From NCBI GenBank assembly GCA_044221315.1, contig JBGAPK010000004.1, forward strand, positions 62,001-126,000: DNA of 64,000 nucleotides. The letters are read 5' to 3'. Positions 36,101 through 44,450 of the stretch are shown one piece after another. How positions within the stretch are numbered: position 1 is the stretch's first letter; the number at the start of each line of letters is the position of its first letter. This DNA comes from JAFEBO01 sp044221315. Its GTDB lineage: Bacteria > Planctomycetota > Phycisphaerae > Phycisphaerales > UBA1924. The position numbers and the translations under genes were made by a program. The notes under the pieces were generated by a model. That model ran no database searches and was not told where the DNA came from. It worked only from the letters and a program-made list of their open reading frames with translations.

Positions 36101-36336
36101 GCAAACATCTCCGCCGCGGCCTTCCGCGTAAACGTCGTCGCAAGGATCCGATCCGCCGCGCCACCCGCCGCATTCTCCACAAGCGCCCTGACATACCGCC
36201 CGGCTAACTCGTGCGTCTTCCCCGATCCGGCCGACGCCAATATCACGGAGGGCTCTCGGGAGGTTCCTCCCCGTCGGAGGGGGTTGGGGATGGGTTCTCT
36301 TCGCCCCCGACCGGGAATAGACGAATCCGACGCCAT
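33136..36336 (-). CDS. addA: UvrD-type helicase/nuclease, AddA-like, with a repeat element in its N-terminus
   Basis: 1066 residues from ATG 36336, coupled to addB by TGATG overlap. Superfamily 1 helicase motifs: Walker A ILASAGSGKTHEL (about 32-44), LATTFTRKAAAEM (Ia), ILLDEFQDTSRVQ (II, about residues 380-392), GDVKQSIYGWRGAE (III), TVHRAKGLEWDAVVM (V) and YVALTRARVRLE (VI). Near the end AEVLDFKTD (about residues 1008-1016) is a RecB-type nuclease motif. With AddB it should process double-strand breaks for RecA. Residues about 12-28 are encoded by palindromic element copy 4 (36259-36297), so the element has been kept in frame just before the Walker A loop. Confidence 0.87.
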   Translation of the reverse strand: MASDSSIPGRGRREPIPNPLRRGGTSREPSVILASAGSGKTHELAGRYVRALVENAAGGAADRILATTFTRKAAAEMFAKVLVRLLAAADESSDRGRAELRESVGREVSAREARELVIGLVRRMDRVRVQTLDSFFAEVGRAFAPELGLTPGWRILDDVEIAEAKEKAIDRVCERLDATALMVILEGLNGGALPMLPRRELLSRAEDLHGAYMECGGTAEKWGAIVSGGEGMLSDEDVRAARRGLLELPPVMTGSGTPNKHFANSRAAIEDCFAREDWKAVLGIGLVCAVRAGKADYSRARIPPEIAEVVSRLTTHAAAKAVHELAAMSGSAGALARAFDGAYAGVKEEQNSLTFEDLPRKMLTLPREKSDWLSFRMDSGMDSILLDEFQDTSRVQYLVLEPLLREIVGQESPGRSVFAVGDVKQSIYGWRGAEPELLAGLSERLGLGVPGTMARSWRSSRAVLDVVNAVFEGIERNTAMADFADVAARWKRNFETHTAAKDLDGSVRLLQARAAGDGESAEDVVIDEAVERVIVITKERPEWRVGVLTRTNGPIPRLIHRLRKRGIFAAQEKGHPLTDEPCVNAILSVLQLAEHPGDSASQYHVGKSAFAGALQMSSPLGEELGERVSRELRERIAQDGIAGLVSWLRGKVEDRLSERGRDRIGRVERLAAVFDARAGGRIPEFIRLVEDSAVNDPSEGFVSVMTVHRAKGLEWDAVVMMDLERKWRGQPPRVVVDRGMKGEEDPLAPVEAVTLWPGEELQACDARLMAIADRSRARQVREELSGLYVALTRARVRLEMIVANVEDSQSSLTSAAVLRAALAPGRASPEPGEIKRWEWKAEQGAILSERPREKQAWATRPVTLRFVPAPEGGGRGRAPSKRKTVQAIADILRGSGGNLAARRIGHVWHAWMESVEWADDWKADDAILLESARRFGCEGEEAREQLAAFRAALTGPIGAALSRKRYEGRGGTVNVAREWALAWSDEGLVSGRVDRVVIGIEGGRPAWAEVLDFKTDRVDSTGVGAAAEGYRAQMEAYRQAIGRALRVQDVGVALVFTSPGVVVDMG
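36259..36297 (+). repeat. GC-rich palindromic element, copy 4, inside addA
   Basis: GGAGGTTCCTCCCCGTC then GGAGGGGGTTGGGGATGGG lies wholly within the addA coding region and is translated from the opposite strand as a Pro/Arg/Gly-rich peptide. It matches the intergenic copies, especially the GGGGGTTgGGGaTGGG end. Confidence 0.7.
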
Positions 36337-39092
36337 CACTCCTCCCCCTCTTCCCCGGTCTCAAGTAACGTAACCCCGCACAGCCGGGCAATCGCCCCAT
36401 TCCCGTGTGTATCTTCACCAAGTCCGAATTCCCCGCGCAGCACCGCCGCCAGAATCTCCTTCGCGCGCCTCTCCGCATCCACAAACTCCGCCTCGCCCCA
36501 TCCCGCGATTGCAACCTCCCCCTTTTCCGATTCTCTCGGAAGAAGGAAATATCCAACCTTTGCCCAATCCGCCTGCTTCTTGCTCATCCTCCAAATCGCC
36601 GCGTACAGCGGCAATTGCAGATCACACCACTCTTTCTTGAAGTGCTTCTTCTCCGGATTGATCGGTTTCTCGCCAGTTTTGTAATCAAGCACCAGCCACT
36701 CGTCCCCCCGCCGGTCGATCCGATCAATCCGCCCCCGCAGCCGGATTGGCACGCCGCCGATGTCGAGCGAAGCTTCCGGAACCGCCTCCCACTCCGTCTC
36801 CACAGGGCGCCACCCTTTGGCCGCGTGCCCCGCCTGCACCCGCGCAAACGTCCTCAGCCTCCGCTTCGCGACCTCGATCTGCACATCGCGCACCGCCGCG
36901 AGTTTCTTCGTCGGCATCCGATCCACCTCCGCCCGGAGCCCGTCGAGCGCCCACTCCTCGATCTCCTCCGCGCGTGTGCTCGCGGTCAGTCCGCTCGCCC
37001 GAAACGACTTCAAAACATCGTGCAGCGCAGTCCCGATCGCCAGCGGATCGATTTCCCCCGCCGATTCCTCGACCTCGCAAACCCGCGCGACGTGCTTCAG
37101 GAAAAACACATACGGCGAATGGATGTACTCCGCAAACGCCGTCGCCCGCACGCTGGTGGGAGGCTCCATAGCGTGCGTCGGAGCAAGCGGAAACGCCGCG
37201 AGGTCCCCCTTCGCCGCCGCGTCCGCATTGGTGGCGTTGAACCTCGGCGCCTCCGACACGTCGCTCGTCAGCCTCTTCACTCGCGCCAGCGCCTCCTCTT
37301 CCCCGCACGCAAAAACAAACCGGCTCGGCTTCAGCGGATTCCCCTCGTCATCCCGCTTCGCCACCACCGCCCACAAGCCCCCCGTCTTCTCCCGCGATCG
37401 CACCATCCCCTCGAGCAGAAACGCATCACGCGCCGCCCGCGTCTCTCCATTCGGCATCCCCAGTTTCCACCGCACGCCCTCAGGCAACAGCGGATCCTCC
37501 ACCTTCCCCCGCGGCACCATCCCTTCGTTCAATCCCGCAATGACCACGTACGGCGACCGATCCACCGCCGCCTCGAGCCAGCCCAGCAACTCGACACTCC
37601 CGCGCCGCGCATCCTCCGCGATCACGCCGCCCTCGATCGCCCCCAGCAGCAGCTCAATCGCCCGCCACGCGCTTACCCGCCCGAACATTGCCGACGACCC
37701 TTCAAGTTCTGCCATCGCCAGCGCAATTTGCTCCGCCGCCTGCGCCTCGCGGGCCGGCAATTCCATCCCGTCATACACGCGCTCGAGCACACTCCGCACG
37801 CCCATGAGCTGTTCGGAGATCGGCGCGATGCCCTCCCGAAGCCCGAGCAGTCCGTCCACCAGCCCTCCGACCGCAGCTGGAATTCCGATCAGGTCTCGCC
37901 CCCGCGCACCCGGGCTCGTCACCCCGCTCTCGTCCACGCGCCGCAGCCATTTGGTCTCACCGATCCTCCCACTGACCAATCGCTCGATCTCCGGCCGCTT
38001 CGCGAGCCTCGCCAGCGTTTCCGCATTGCCCTCCCTCGCATGCTCCATCACCCGCGCCAGCAGCTTCACGATCGACCGCGCGCCCACCGGCTCTCCCGCG
38101 GCATCGTGAAACTCAAGCCCCGGAACATTCTCTGTTCCGACCCGCAAGGCCCGGCTCATCGCCGCCTCCGGTGCGCACACGCTCACGTCCCGCGCCGTCA
38201 GGCCACGATGTTCCTCCGTCCACGCCGCAACTCGGCCGATCGTCCGCCGCGCCGCGTCGTCAAAGTCCTCCGCAAACTCGATCGCCTCGCCACGCAGACC
38301 AATCCGGCGTTCCGACCCATCCGCACGCACGCAACCAAGTTCGTCAACCCACGCCGCGCTCTCCGGCCCACCAAAGACCAGGGCCCGAACCGACCGCCCG
38401 CTACGGGCAAGCGCCGCGCGCGAGGCTCGGTCTAACTCCACGATCCCGACAAGGACCACCTCTCGCTCGTTCAAGTCCGCCCCAGTGGCGTCATTCAGCC
38501 GCACGAGGTGCGACTGGTGCCCATCTTCCAGCCCGCTCTCTCCGAGCAGACCCAGGTACGCAACCCGCACCCGCTCAATCGCCTCCCATTTCGCCTCTTC
38601 CCCGAACTGTTTCAACTCCGGACACCGCTCCGGAACCTCCCGCGGCAAGATCAATTCCCGCGCCAGTTCTCCCACCGTCGCGTCCAGCATCATCCCGAGC
38701 CGCAACCACTCCGCCGCCGCGTCGTCCGCCGGGCGCCGCTTCAGGATCGCCTCAAAGTCCTTTCCGTCAGCCTCGCGCAACGCCCGTCCCCAAGCCATGC
38801 CTCGAAAAAGGCCAGACGCGACGTTGCCCTCCGAATCGCCCAGCAATTCCCCGCAGAGCTCTCCCGGCGTGATCACGCGTCCCGGAGAAACCCATCGCCC
38901 GCGCTTCTCGCCGGTCGTCACCAGTTCCGCAAGCAATTCCCGCGCAAACCGACGTCCCGGCGTCACCAGCAGCACGCCCGACAGATCAATCCCGCCTCCG
39001 AGTGTGCCCGTCTCGTACGCCTGCGCAAGCCACTCCCCCGCCGATTCCAGCAGCGGTTGATCCCACCCGAGTTCCAATCGCTCAACCCGCAT
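36336..39092 (-). CDS. addB: AddB-like partner nuclease (PD-(D/E)XK)
   Basis: 918 residues. The N-terminal part is an inactive helicase-like fold beginning VTPGRRFARELLAELV, without a Walker A motif, as in AddB. The middle has YVVIAGLNEGMVP and a WxLGMPNGETRAARDAFLLE segment typical of AddB-type proteins. The C-terminus carries a nuclease domain: FAEYIHSPYVFFLKHVARV, IGTALHDVLKSF, GRIDRIDRRGDEW, then VLDYKTGEK (about 800-810) and QLPLYAAIW. The iron-sulfur cysteines of Bacillus AddB are not obvious. It precedes addA with a 1-nt overlap and is divergent from the tricorn-like gene. Confidence 0.82.
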   Translation of the reverse strand: MRVERLELGWDQPLLESAGEWLAQAYETGTLGGGIDLSGVLLVTPGRRFARELLAELVTTGEKRGRWVSPGRVITPGELCGELLGDSEGNVASGLFRGMAWGRALREADGKDFEAILKRRPADDAAAEWLRLGMMLDATVGELARELILPREVPERCPELKQFGEEAKWEAIERVRVAYLGLLGESGLEDGHQSHLVRLNDATGADLNEREVVLVGIVELDRASRAALARSGRSVRALVFGGPESAAWVDELGCVRADGSERRIGLRGEAIEFAEDFDDAARRTIGRVAAWTEEHRGLTARDVSVCAPEAAMSRALRVGTENVPGLEFHDAAGEPVGARSIVKLLARVMEHAREGNAETLARLAKRPEIERLVSGRIGETKWLRRVDESGVTSPGARGRDLIGIPAAVGGLVDGLLGLREGIAPISEQLMGVRSVLERVYDGMELPAREAQAAEQIALAMAELEGSSAMFGRVSAWRAIELLLGAIEGGVIAEDARRGSVELLGWLEAAVDRSPYVVIAGLNEGMVPRGKVEDPLLPEGVRWKLGMPNGETRAARDAFLLEGMVRSREKTGGLWAVVAKRDDEGNPLKPSRFVFACGEEEALARVKRLTSDVSEAPRFNATNADAAAKGDLAAFPLAPTHAMEPPTSVRATAFAEYIHSPYVFFLKHVARVCEVEESAGEIDPLAIGTALHDVLKSFRASGLTASTRAEEIEEWALDGLRAEVDRMPTKKLAAVRDVQIEVAKRRLRTFARVQAGHAAKGWRPVETEWEAVPEASLDIGGVPIRLRGRIDRIDRRGDEWLVLDYKTGEKPINPEKKHFKKEWCDLQLPLYAAIWRMSKKQADWAKVGYFLLPRESEKGEVAIAGWGEAEFVDAERRAKEILAAVLRGEFGLGEDTHGNGAIARLCGVTLLETGEEGEE

Positions 39093-39184
39093 TTCCGCCG
39101 CTCCCGGACGCAGCCGTGCGCCCGTGGTACGGTATCAGTTCTATCCTCGACGCCCGACCCAAGGGCATTTCCACGGAACCACCC

Positions 39185-42100
39185 ATGCTCATCACCCGCC
39201 CCGCGCTTTTCGCGTCGCTCGCCCTCCTCTCGCTCTCGGCTTTCGCCGAGCCCGCCAAGCCGCGCACCGGCCTCATCCAATACCCCTCCATCAGCCCCGA
39301 CGGCCAGACGCTGGTCTTTTCCGCCGCTGGCGATCTCTGGGCCGTCCCCCGCTCCGGCGGCATCGCCACCCGCCTCACCTCTCACCCGGCCGAAGACCGT
39401 CGCTCCGCTTTCTCTCCTGACGGCAAGCTCCTCGCCTTTGAGTCCGAGCGCGACGGCGCACGCACGATCTACGTCGCCTCATTCGAGCGGGGCCCAACAG
39501 GTGTCGCCCTCGGACCCGTGCGTCGCGTCACCACAACCGACCGCGCTCAGAATCTGTCCGGATTCTCGCCCGACGGCAAGTACGTCCTATTCACCTCAAA
39601 CCAGGAGCCGAGCATCTACCGCTCCAATCGCCTCTTCAAGGCTCCCTTGGACGGCGGCCCCATCGAACGCATCTCCGGCGCCTTCGGCACGTTCCCGCGC
39701 ATGTCCGCGGACGGCAAGAGCATCGTCTTCACCCACGGCCGCGTCGATTTCACCCGCCCCAAGTACAACGGCTCCGGCGCCCCCGACATCTGGCGTTCCG
39801 ACCTCGCCGGCGCCACGTTCGAACAGGTGACCACCGACGCCCACTCCGACGCCGACCCCTGGTTCCTTCCCGACGGCTCGATCGTGTATCTCTCTTCGAA
39901 GTCCGGCGAGTACAACATCCGCCGCATCCCGGCCGGCAAGACCGACGCCGCCGCGACCGACCTCACCAATTTCCAGCCCTCCAATTCCGACATCACCATC
40001 GGCCACGGCGTGCGCGATCTCGCCGTCAACGCCAAGGGCGATACCGCCGCCTTCGAGGTCTGGGACACGCTCTACACCCTCGACCTCAACACTCCCAACG
40101 CCAAGCCCCAACCCGTCGCTGTTTCCTTCTCCGCCGACTTCGCCGACCTCGACTGGCAGCGCCTCAACGTCGGCAAGGAGGTCGTCGAAGAGGCAGTCAG
40201 CCCCGACGGCAAGACTCTCGCCGTCATCGCCCGTGGTCAGGTCTTCGTCCGCGCCACCGACGAGAACTACCCGACCCGTCGCGTCACCACCGGCTCCGGC
40301 CGCGCCCGCGGCCTCGCATGGTCACCCGACAATCGCGTCCTCTACTTCGCCAGCGACGATACCGGCGCGTACCAGCTCTACTACGCCACTGTCGCCCTCA
40401 CCAAGTCCGACCTTGGACCGCCCGAAGAAAAGAAAGAAGAGAAGAAGGCCGACGCCAAGTCCGACGACAAGAAACCAGATGCGAAACCCGAGGAAAAGAA
40501 AGATGAGGCCAAGGACGACTCCAAGAAGGATGACAAGAAGGACGAGAAGAAAGAAGACAAGTCCAAGCCAGACCTCGGCAAGCGCTGGTCCGAATCGCTC
40601 ACCTTCAACATTCACAAGCTCGAACCCGCCGGCCTCACACCGGGCAAGAACGACGGCGTCCTCGGCACCGAACTCCGAGATCCCACGCCCTCGCCCGACG
40701 GAAAATCGCTGATCTTTGTCCGAGGCCTCGGCGACACCATCCTGATGGACCTCGCCACCAAGTCTTGCCGCGTCCTCTGGGAGGGTTGGAACGCCCCCGA
40801 AGTCGTCTGGTCCCCCGACTCACGCCACATCGTCTACGCGGTGGAGGACCTCGATTTCAATTCCGACATCTGGCTCCTCGACACCAAGCCCGGCGACGAC
40901 GGCAAGATGCAACCCGCCGTCAACCTGACCCGTCACCCGGACCTTGATATCTCCCCCCGGCTCACCGCCGACGGAAAGGTCCTCTACTTCCTCAGCGAGC
41001 GCTCCGAGCAGAACGGTCAGTTCCAGATCTACGCCCTCGCCCTCGACAAGTCTTTCGATGCCCTCCGCCCCTACGAACTCGAGGAGTATTTCAAGAAGGC
41101 CGCCGAAGCCGCCAAGAAACGCAAGCCCATCGATCCCGTCGAGTGGGACAAGCCCGCGACGCCCAAGTCCGACACTCCCAAGGCCGAAGACAAACCCGCG
41201 GATGACAAGGGCGGGGACAAAGCTTCCGACAAGAAGGAAGAGAAGAAAATCGACGCCGCCAAGCAACTCCGCTTCGACGTCGCCGACGCCTACCTGCGCC
41301 TCCGCCGCATCACCAGCGGCACACCCATCAACTCCGGCCAGCTCGCCATTACACCCGCCGGCGACCGCATCATCTTCCTCGCGCCCGGCGAACCCGACCC
41401 CTCGCTCGTCTCCATCACATACAAGGGCGACGACCGCAAGTCCATCCAGTCCGGCGCCGTCTCCGGTGTCAGCACCACCCTCACCGGTGACAAGGTCTAT
41501 TTCATCCGCCAGGGCGCTGTCTCGTCTTCCACTCCCTCCGGCGGCAAGGTCGATGCACTGCCGATCGACGCCACCATCACGATCGACATCGCCAAGCAGC
41601 AGCGCCAGAAGTTCATGGAAGCCGCCCGCATCCTCGGCAACCAGTTCTACCACCCGACGCTCAAAGGCCTGAATTGGAAGGGCCTCTCCGACCGCTACGT
41701 CACGCTCGCCGAATCCACCCGCACCGTCGGCGAATTCGAACGCGTCACCATGATGCTCTTCGGCGAACTTGAGGGTTCGCACGTCGGCGTCTTCCCGCCC
41801 CCCGGCAGCGCCCCGGCCGCGCTCAACACCGGCTACCTCGGACTCGACGTCAAGGCCGTCCCCGGCGGCTTCGAGGTCGTCCGCATCCTCCCGCGCTCCC
41901 CCGCCGACGCCTTCCAGGCCGCGGACGAAAAGGTCCGCGTCATGAGACTCCAGGTGGGAGATGTGATCACCTCCATCGACGGCGAGCCTCTCGCGGCCGA
42001 CCCCGGCGCTATGCCGAAGACCGATCTCGCCGCAGCCATGATCGGCAAGGCAGGGAAGGAGACCCTCGTGGGCTTCACCCGCAAGTCCGATGTCCCCGAT

Positions 42101-42820
42101 CCCGCCACAAACACCATCAAGCCCCGCGCCGCGCTTCTCACCCCGCTCTCGAGCGCCGCAGACGTTGACCTCCGCTACAACGATGAAGCCCTGCGCCGCG
42201 CCGCGATGGTCGAAAAACTCTCTGGCGGCAAGCTCGGCTACCTCCACATCCGCGCGATGGGCCAGGCCTCGGTGGATGACTACGAGCGTGACCTCTACGC
42301 CGCCGCCGACGGAAAGCTCGGCCTCATCATCGACGTCCGCGACAACGGAGGAGGCAGCACGGCCGACATCCTGCTCGCCTCCCTCACCGCGCCGCGCCAC
42401 GCCTACGCCATCCAGCGCGGCGCCGATCCCGCCACGGTGAAGCACGACGCCTACCCGCGCGACCGCCGCCTCATCTACGGCTACTCCCGCGAGATCTCCG
42501 TCCTCATCAACGAGAACTCCTTCTCCAACGCCGAGATCTTCGCCCATGCTGTCAAGAACATCAACCGCGGCAAACTCGTCGGCACCGCTACCTACGGCGG
42601 CGTCATCTCAACGGGCGCAGCGACCCTCATCGACGGCACCGCCGTACGAACTCCCGGCCGCGGCTGGTACATCAGCAAAGACCACAAAGACATGGAGTCC
42701 AACGGCGCCAAGCCCGACATCGCCGTTCCTCAAACCCCAGCCGACGAAGCCGCCGACCGCGACCCCCAACTCGAAGCCGCCGTCAAAGAACTCCTCCAAC
42801 GCGCCAAAGAACCCGACTAA
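39185..42820 (+). CDS. Secreted tricorn-like protease (PD40 propeller, PDZ, S41 peptidase)
   Basis: 1211 residues from ATG 39185, with a signal peptide (MLITRPALFASLALLSLSAFAEP). The N-terminal half has WD40/PD40 repeats (PSISPDGQTLVFSA, SAFSPDGKLLAFES, LSGFSPDGKYVLFTS and more), forming the substrate-entry propellers. Two low-complexity Lys/Asp/Glu stretches interrupt it (about 411-461 and 642-692). A PDZ-like domain follows (LGLDVKAVPGGFEVVRIL...VGDVITSIDGEPL, about 884-935). The S41 core has LGYLHIRAMG, LIIDVRDNGGG and ENSFSNAEIFAHAV, with probable nucleophile S1114. The signal peptide places it in the periplasm, unlike the cytosolic archaeal tricorn. Confidence 0.9.
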   Translation: MLITRPALFASLALLSLSAFAEPAKPRTGLIQYPSISPDGQTLVFSAAGDLWAVPRSGGIATRLTSHPAEDRRSAFSPDGKLLAFESERDGARTIYVASFERGPTGVALGPVRRVTTTDRAQNLSGFSPDGKYVLFTSNQEPSIYRSNRLFKAPLDGGPIERISGAFGTFPRMSADGKSIVFTHGRVDFTRPKYNGSGAPDIWRSDLAGATFEQVTTDAHSDADPWFLPDGSIVYLSSKSGEYNIRRIPAGKTDAAATDLTNFQPSNSDITIGHGVRDLAVNAKGDTAAFEVWDTLYTLDLNTPNAKPQPVAVSFSADFADLDWQRLNVGKEVVEEAVSPDGKTLAVIARGQVFVRATDENYPTRRVTTGSGRARGLAWSPDNRVLYFASDDTGAYQLYYATVALTKSDLGPPEEKKEEKKADAKSDDKKPDAKPEEKKDEAKDDSKKDDKKDEKKEDKSKPDLGKRWSESLTFNIHKLEPAGLTPGKNDGVLGTELRDPTPSPDGKSLIFVRGLGDTILMDLATKSCRVLWEGWNAPEVVWSPDSRHIVYAVEDLDFNSDIWLLDTKPGDDGKMQPAVNLTRHPDLDISPRLTADGKVLYFLSERSEQNGQFQIYALALDKSFDALRPYELEEYFKKAAEAAKKRKPIDPVEWDKPATPKSDTPKAEDKPADDKGGDKASDKKEEKKIDAAKQLRFDVADAYLRLRRITSGTPINSGQLAITPAGDRIIFLAPGEPDPSLVSITYKGDDRKSIQSGAVSGVSTTLTGDKVYFIRQGAVSSSTPSGGKVDALPIDATITIDIAKQQRQKFMEAARILGNQFYHPTLKGLNWKGLSDRYVTLAESTRTVGEFERVTMMLFGELEGSHVGVFPPPGSAPAALNTGYLGLDVKAVPGGFEVVRILPRSPADAFQAADEKVRVMRLQVGDVITSIDGEPLAADPGAMPKTDLAAAMIGKAGKETLVGFTRKSDVPDPATNTIKPRAALLTPLSSAADVDLRYNDEALRRAAMVEKLSGGKLGYLHIRAMGQASVDDYERDLYAAADGKLGLIIDVRDNGGGSTADILLASLTAPRHAYAIQRGADPATVKHDAYPRDRRLIYGYSREISVLINENSFSNAEIFAHAVKNINRGKLVGTATYGGVISTGAATLIDGTAVRTPGRGWYISKDHKDMESNGAKPDIAVPQTPADEAADRDPQLEAAVKELLQRAKEPD

Positions 42821-42867
42821 GTCCACCAGCGCACGCAACCACGCGAGCGCGGCCGGTTGCGCAATTC

Positions 42868-42911
42868 TGGAGCCCCCTCCCCGATGGGAGCGAGGGTTGG
42901 GGGTGGGTTTG
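42868..42911 (+). repeat. GC-rich palindromic element, copy 5 (long form)
   Basis: TGGAGCCCCCTCCCC, GATGGGAGCGAGGGTTGG, GGGTGGGT. It is nearly the reverse complement of copy 6 at 61327-61363, including the internal GAGCGAGG, so the two form a long-form subgroup. Confidence 0.7.
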
Positions 42912-42986
42912 CATGCGTTGCCAATCGCTCACCCCACAACGGACTCGTCATCGCCTGTCCGGCGCGCCAATTGCGGTCGCGCGCAA

Positions 42987-43055
42987 GACATCCGACATCC
43001 GACATCCGACATCCGACATCCGACATCCGACATCCGACATCCGACATCCGACATC
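42987..43055. repeat. Heptanucleotide tandem repeat (GACATCC)9.9
   Basis: Nine perfect copies of GACATCC plus six bases of a tenth, with no interruption. The copies have no spacers, so this is a microsatellite-like tract and not a CRISPR array. Confidence 0.95.
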
Positions 43056-43093
43056 GCTCAGTCGCCAAAAGCCGCCCGGCCCTTGCCTTCCCT

Positions 43094-43118
43094 TCTCCCC
43101 CGCTGCCAGCGGGGGAGA
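43094..43118. repeat. Perfect 11-bp palindrome TCTCCCCCGCT-GCC-AGCGGGGGAGA
   Basis: Strong hairpin potential just before the heptosyltransferase gene. No T-run follows. It may be another type of mobile palindromic repeat. Confidence 0.65.
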
Positions 43119-43195
43119 TGTTACGAGCGAGTCCTCGAGCAAGTGACAGAGGGGGTGACGGGACCACCCAAATCCGCGCAGTATCCTCTCCCTCC

Positions 43196-44197
43196 GTGCT
43201 CTCCCGCATCCTCATCATCCGCCCAAGCGCCCTCGGCGATGTCTGCCGCTCCGTCCCCGCGCTCGCCTCTCTCCGCGCCGCCTACCCGCACGCCCGCATT
43301 GACTGGCTTGTGCAGGATTCCTTCGCCGACGCCATCCGCCATCACCCCGCTCTCACCAACACCGTCGAATTCCGCCGCAAGGAACTCGGCGCAACACTGC
43401 GCCGAGGCAACCTCGCCCCAACCCGCACCTTCCTCCGCACCCTACGCGATCAGCACTACGACCTCGTCTACGACCTGCAAGGCCTCTTCCGCAGCGGCCT
43501 CTTCGCCTGGGCCACCCGCGCCCCGCGCCGCGTCGGCCTCGCCAACGCCCGCGAACTCGGCTGGCTCGGCCTGACCGAAAAGTACGACATTCCGCGCGAC
43601 GTCCACACCGTCGATCGCATGCTCGAGGTGATCCGCCTCTCCGGCGTTCAAGTCGTCCCCGACATGCGCCTCTACCCGCCACCGGTCGCCATCGCGAAAA
43701 TCAGCAACGACCCCGAACTCGCCTCGCGCCGCTTCGCCCTGCTCGCTCCAACAAGTCGCTGGGAAGCCAAGCGCTGGCCCGCCGACCGCTTCGCTTCGGT
43801 GGCAATCGAACTGCTCAACCGCGGCTACGACCGCATCGTTCTTACCGGCGCCCCCGGCGAGCGCGATCAGTGCGCCCCGCTCCTCGAACTCGCCAAGCGC
43901 GAGCCCCGCGTCCTCGATCGCATCGGCAAGACCTCGATCGGCGACCTCCTCGCTCTCACCCAGGCCGCCTCGCTCGTCATCGGAAACGACTCCGCCGTCC
44001 TCCACATGGCCGTCGCCTTCGACCGCCCCCTGATCGCCCTCTACGGCCCCACCAGCATCGCCCGCGTCGGCCCCTACAAACGCGAGAAAGACGTTCTCCA
44101 GCACGCAAGCGCCGCCGACGCGATTACCCACAAAGATGAATCCAACCGCGTCCTGATGGAAAACATCACAATCGCGGAAGTTCTTGAACGCCTCTGA
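43196..44197 (+). CDS. GT9-family glycosyltransferase (ADP-heptose:LPS heptosyltransferase-like)
   Basis: 333 residues from GTG 43196. This start is chosen because the family's first strand (RILIIRPSALGDVCRSVPAL) begins at residue 4; the frame is open further upstream only through repeats. It would add a heptose or similar sugar to the lipopolysaccharide core on the cytoplasmic face. Typical motifs: LVYDLQGLFRSGLFAW (acceptor side), RRVGLANAREL, FALLAPTSRWEAKRWP, and the donor-binding VIGNDSAVLHMAVAFDRPLIALYGPT. Length fits the family. The substrate may differ from E. coli, as planctomycete LPS is little known. Confidence 0.88.
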   Translation: MLSRILIIRPSALGDVCRSVPALASLRAAYPHARIDWLVQDSFADAIRHHPALTNTVEFRRKELGATLRRGNLAPTRTFLRTLRDQHYDLVYDLQGLFRSGLFAWATRAPRRVGLANARELGWLGLTEKYDIPRDVHTVDRMLEVIRLSGVQVVPDMRLYPPPVAIAKISNDPELASRRFALLAPTSRWEAKRWPADRFASVAIELLNRGYDRIVLTGAPGERDQCAPLLELAKREPRVLDRIGKTSIGDLLALTQAASLVIGNDSAVLHMAVAFDRPLIALYGPTSIARVGPYKREKDVLQHASAADAITHKDESNRVLMENITIAEVLERL

Positions 44198-44233
44198 AGC
44201 TGCTCTGCACGTTCAGAACGAGCCCGGAACGAA

Positions 44234-44261
44234 GCGAACCGCCGCGCAGCGGCAGGTTCGC
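44234..44261. repeat. 12-bp hairpin after the heptosyltransferase gene
   Basis: GCGAACCGCCGC-GCA-GCGGC-A-GGTTCGC pairs over 12 bp with one bulged A. It lies 37 bp after the GT9 stop. There is no T-run, so it is either a transcript-end structure or a short palindromic repeat. Confidence 0.5.
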
Positions 44262-44373
44262 GCAGTGATGGGCACCCGGACGAACGAGACTTCCCCGATT
44301 CCGATCCAGCCCCGACAGCCCGGATCCCCATTTGCCTCCCCCGCCCCCTCCCGTAGCATCACCCCGCACACGT

Positions 44374-44450
44374 GTGCCCGTAGCTCAACTGGATAGAGCG
44401 CTGCCCTCCGAAGGCAGAGGTTACAGGTTCAACTCCTGTCGGGCATGCCA
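44374..44450 (+). tRNA. tRNA-Arg (anticodon CCG)
   Basis: A complete cloverleaf of 77 nt. Acceptor GTGCCCG pairs with CGGGCAT (1:72 is G-U). The D arm is GCTC/GAGC. The anticodon stem is CTGCC/GGCAG with loop CTCCGAA, so the anticodon CCG lies at 44408-44410. The T arm is ACAGG-TTCAACT-CCTGT. Discriminator G and the CCA end are encoded (44448-44450). It reads CGG codons. A perfect palindrome GCGCTCGCGAGCGC (44473-44486) follows and may help end the transcript. Confidence 0.97.

Larger units (their letters stand above)
42821..43195. other. Repeat-rich spacer without a gene
   Basis: 375 bases between the tricorn-like gene and the heptosyltransferase. It holds palindromic element copy 5 (42868-42911), the GACATCC tandem repeat (42987-43055) and an 11-bp perfect palindrome (43094-43118). 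Open frames across it in several registers arise only because the 7-nt repeat has no stop in many frames. No coding signal is seen. Confidence 0.7.

Noticed and set aside
36405..38435. 676-codon plus-strand ORF opposite addB
   Set aside because: Composition of a shadow frame; addB carries clear nuclease motifs on the other strand.
40820..42547. 575-codon minus-strand ORF opposite the tricorn-like gene
   Set aside because: Gly/Val/Asp-rich antisense shadow; the plus strand encodes a complete S41 core.
42987..43055. Possible CRISPR array
   Set aside because: Unit of 7 nt repeated head to tail with no spacers and no cas genes.
42857..43195. N-terminal extension of the heptosyltransferase through the repeat spacer
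   Set aside because: It would encode palindrome- and heptamer-derived peptide before the conserved RILIIRPSALGD start; GTG 43196 fits the family.
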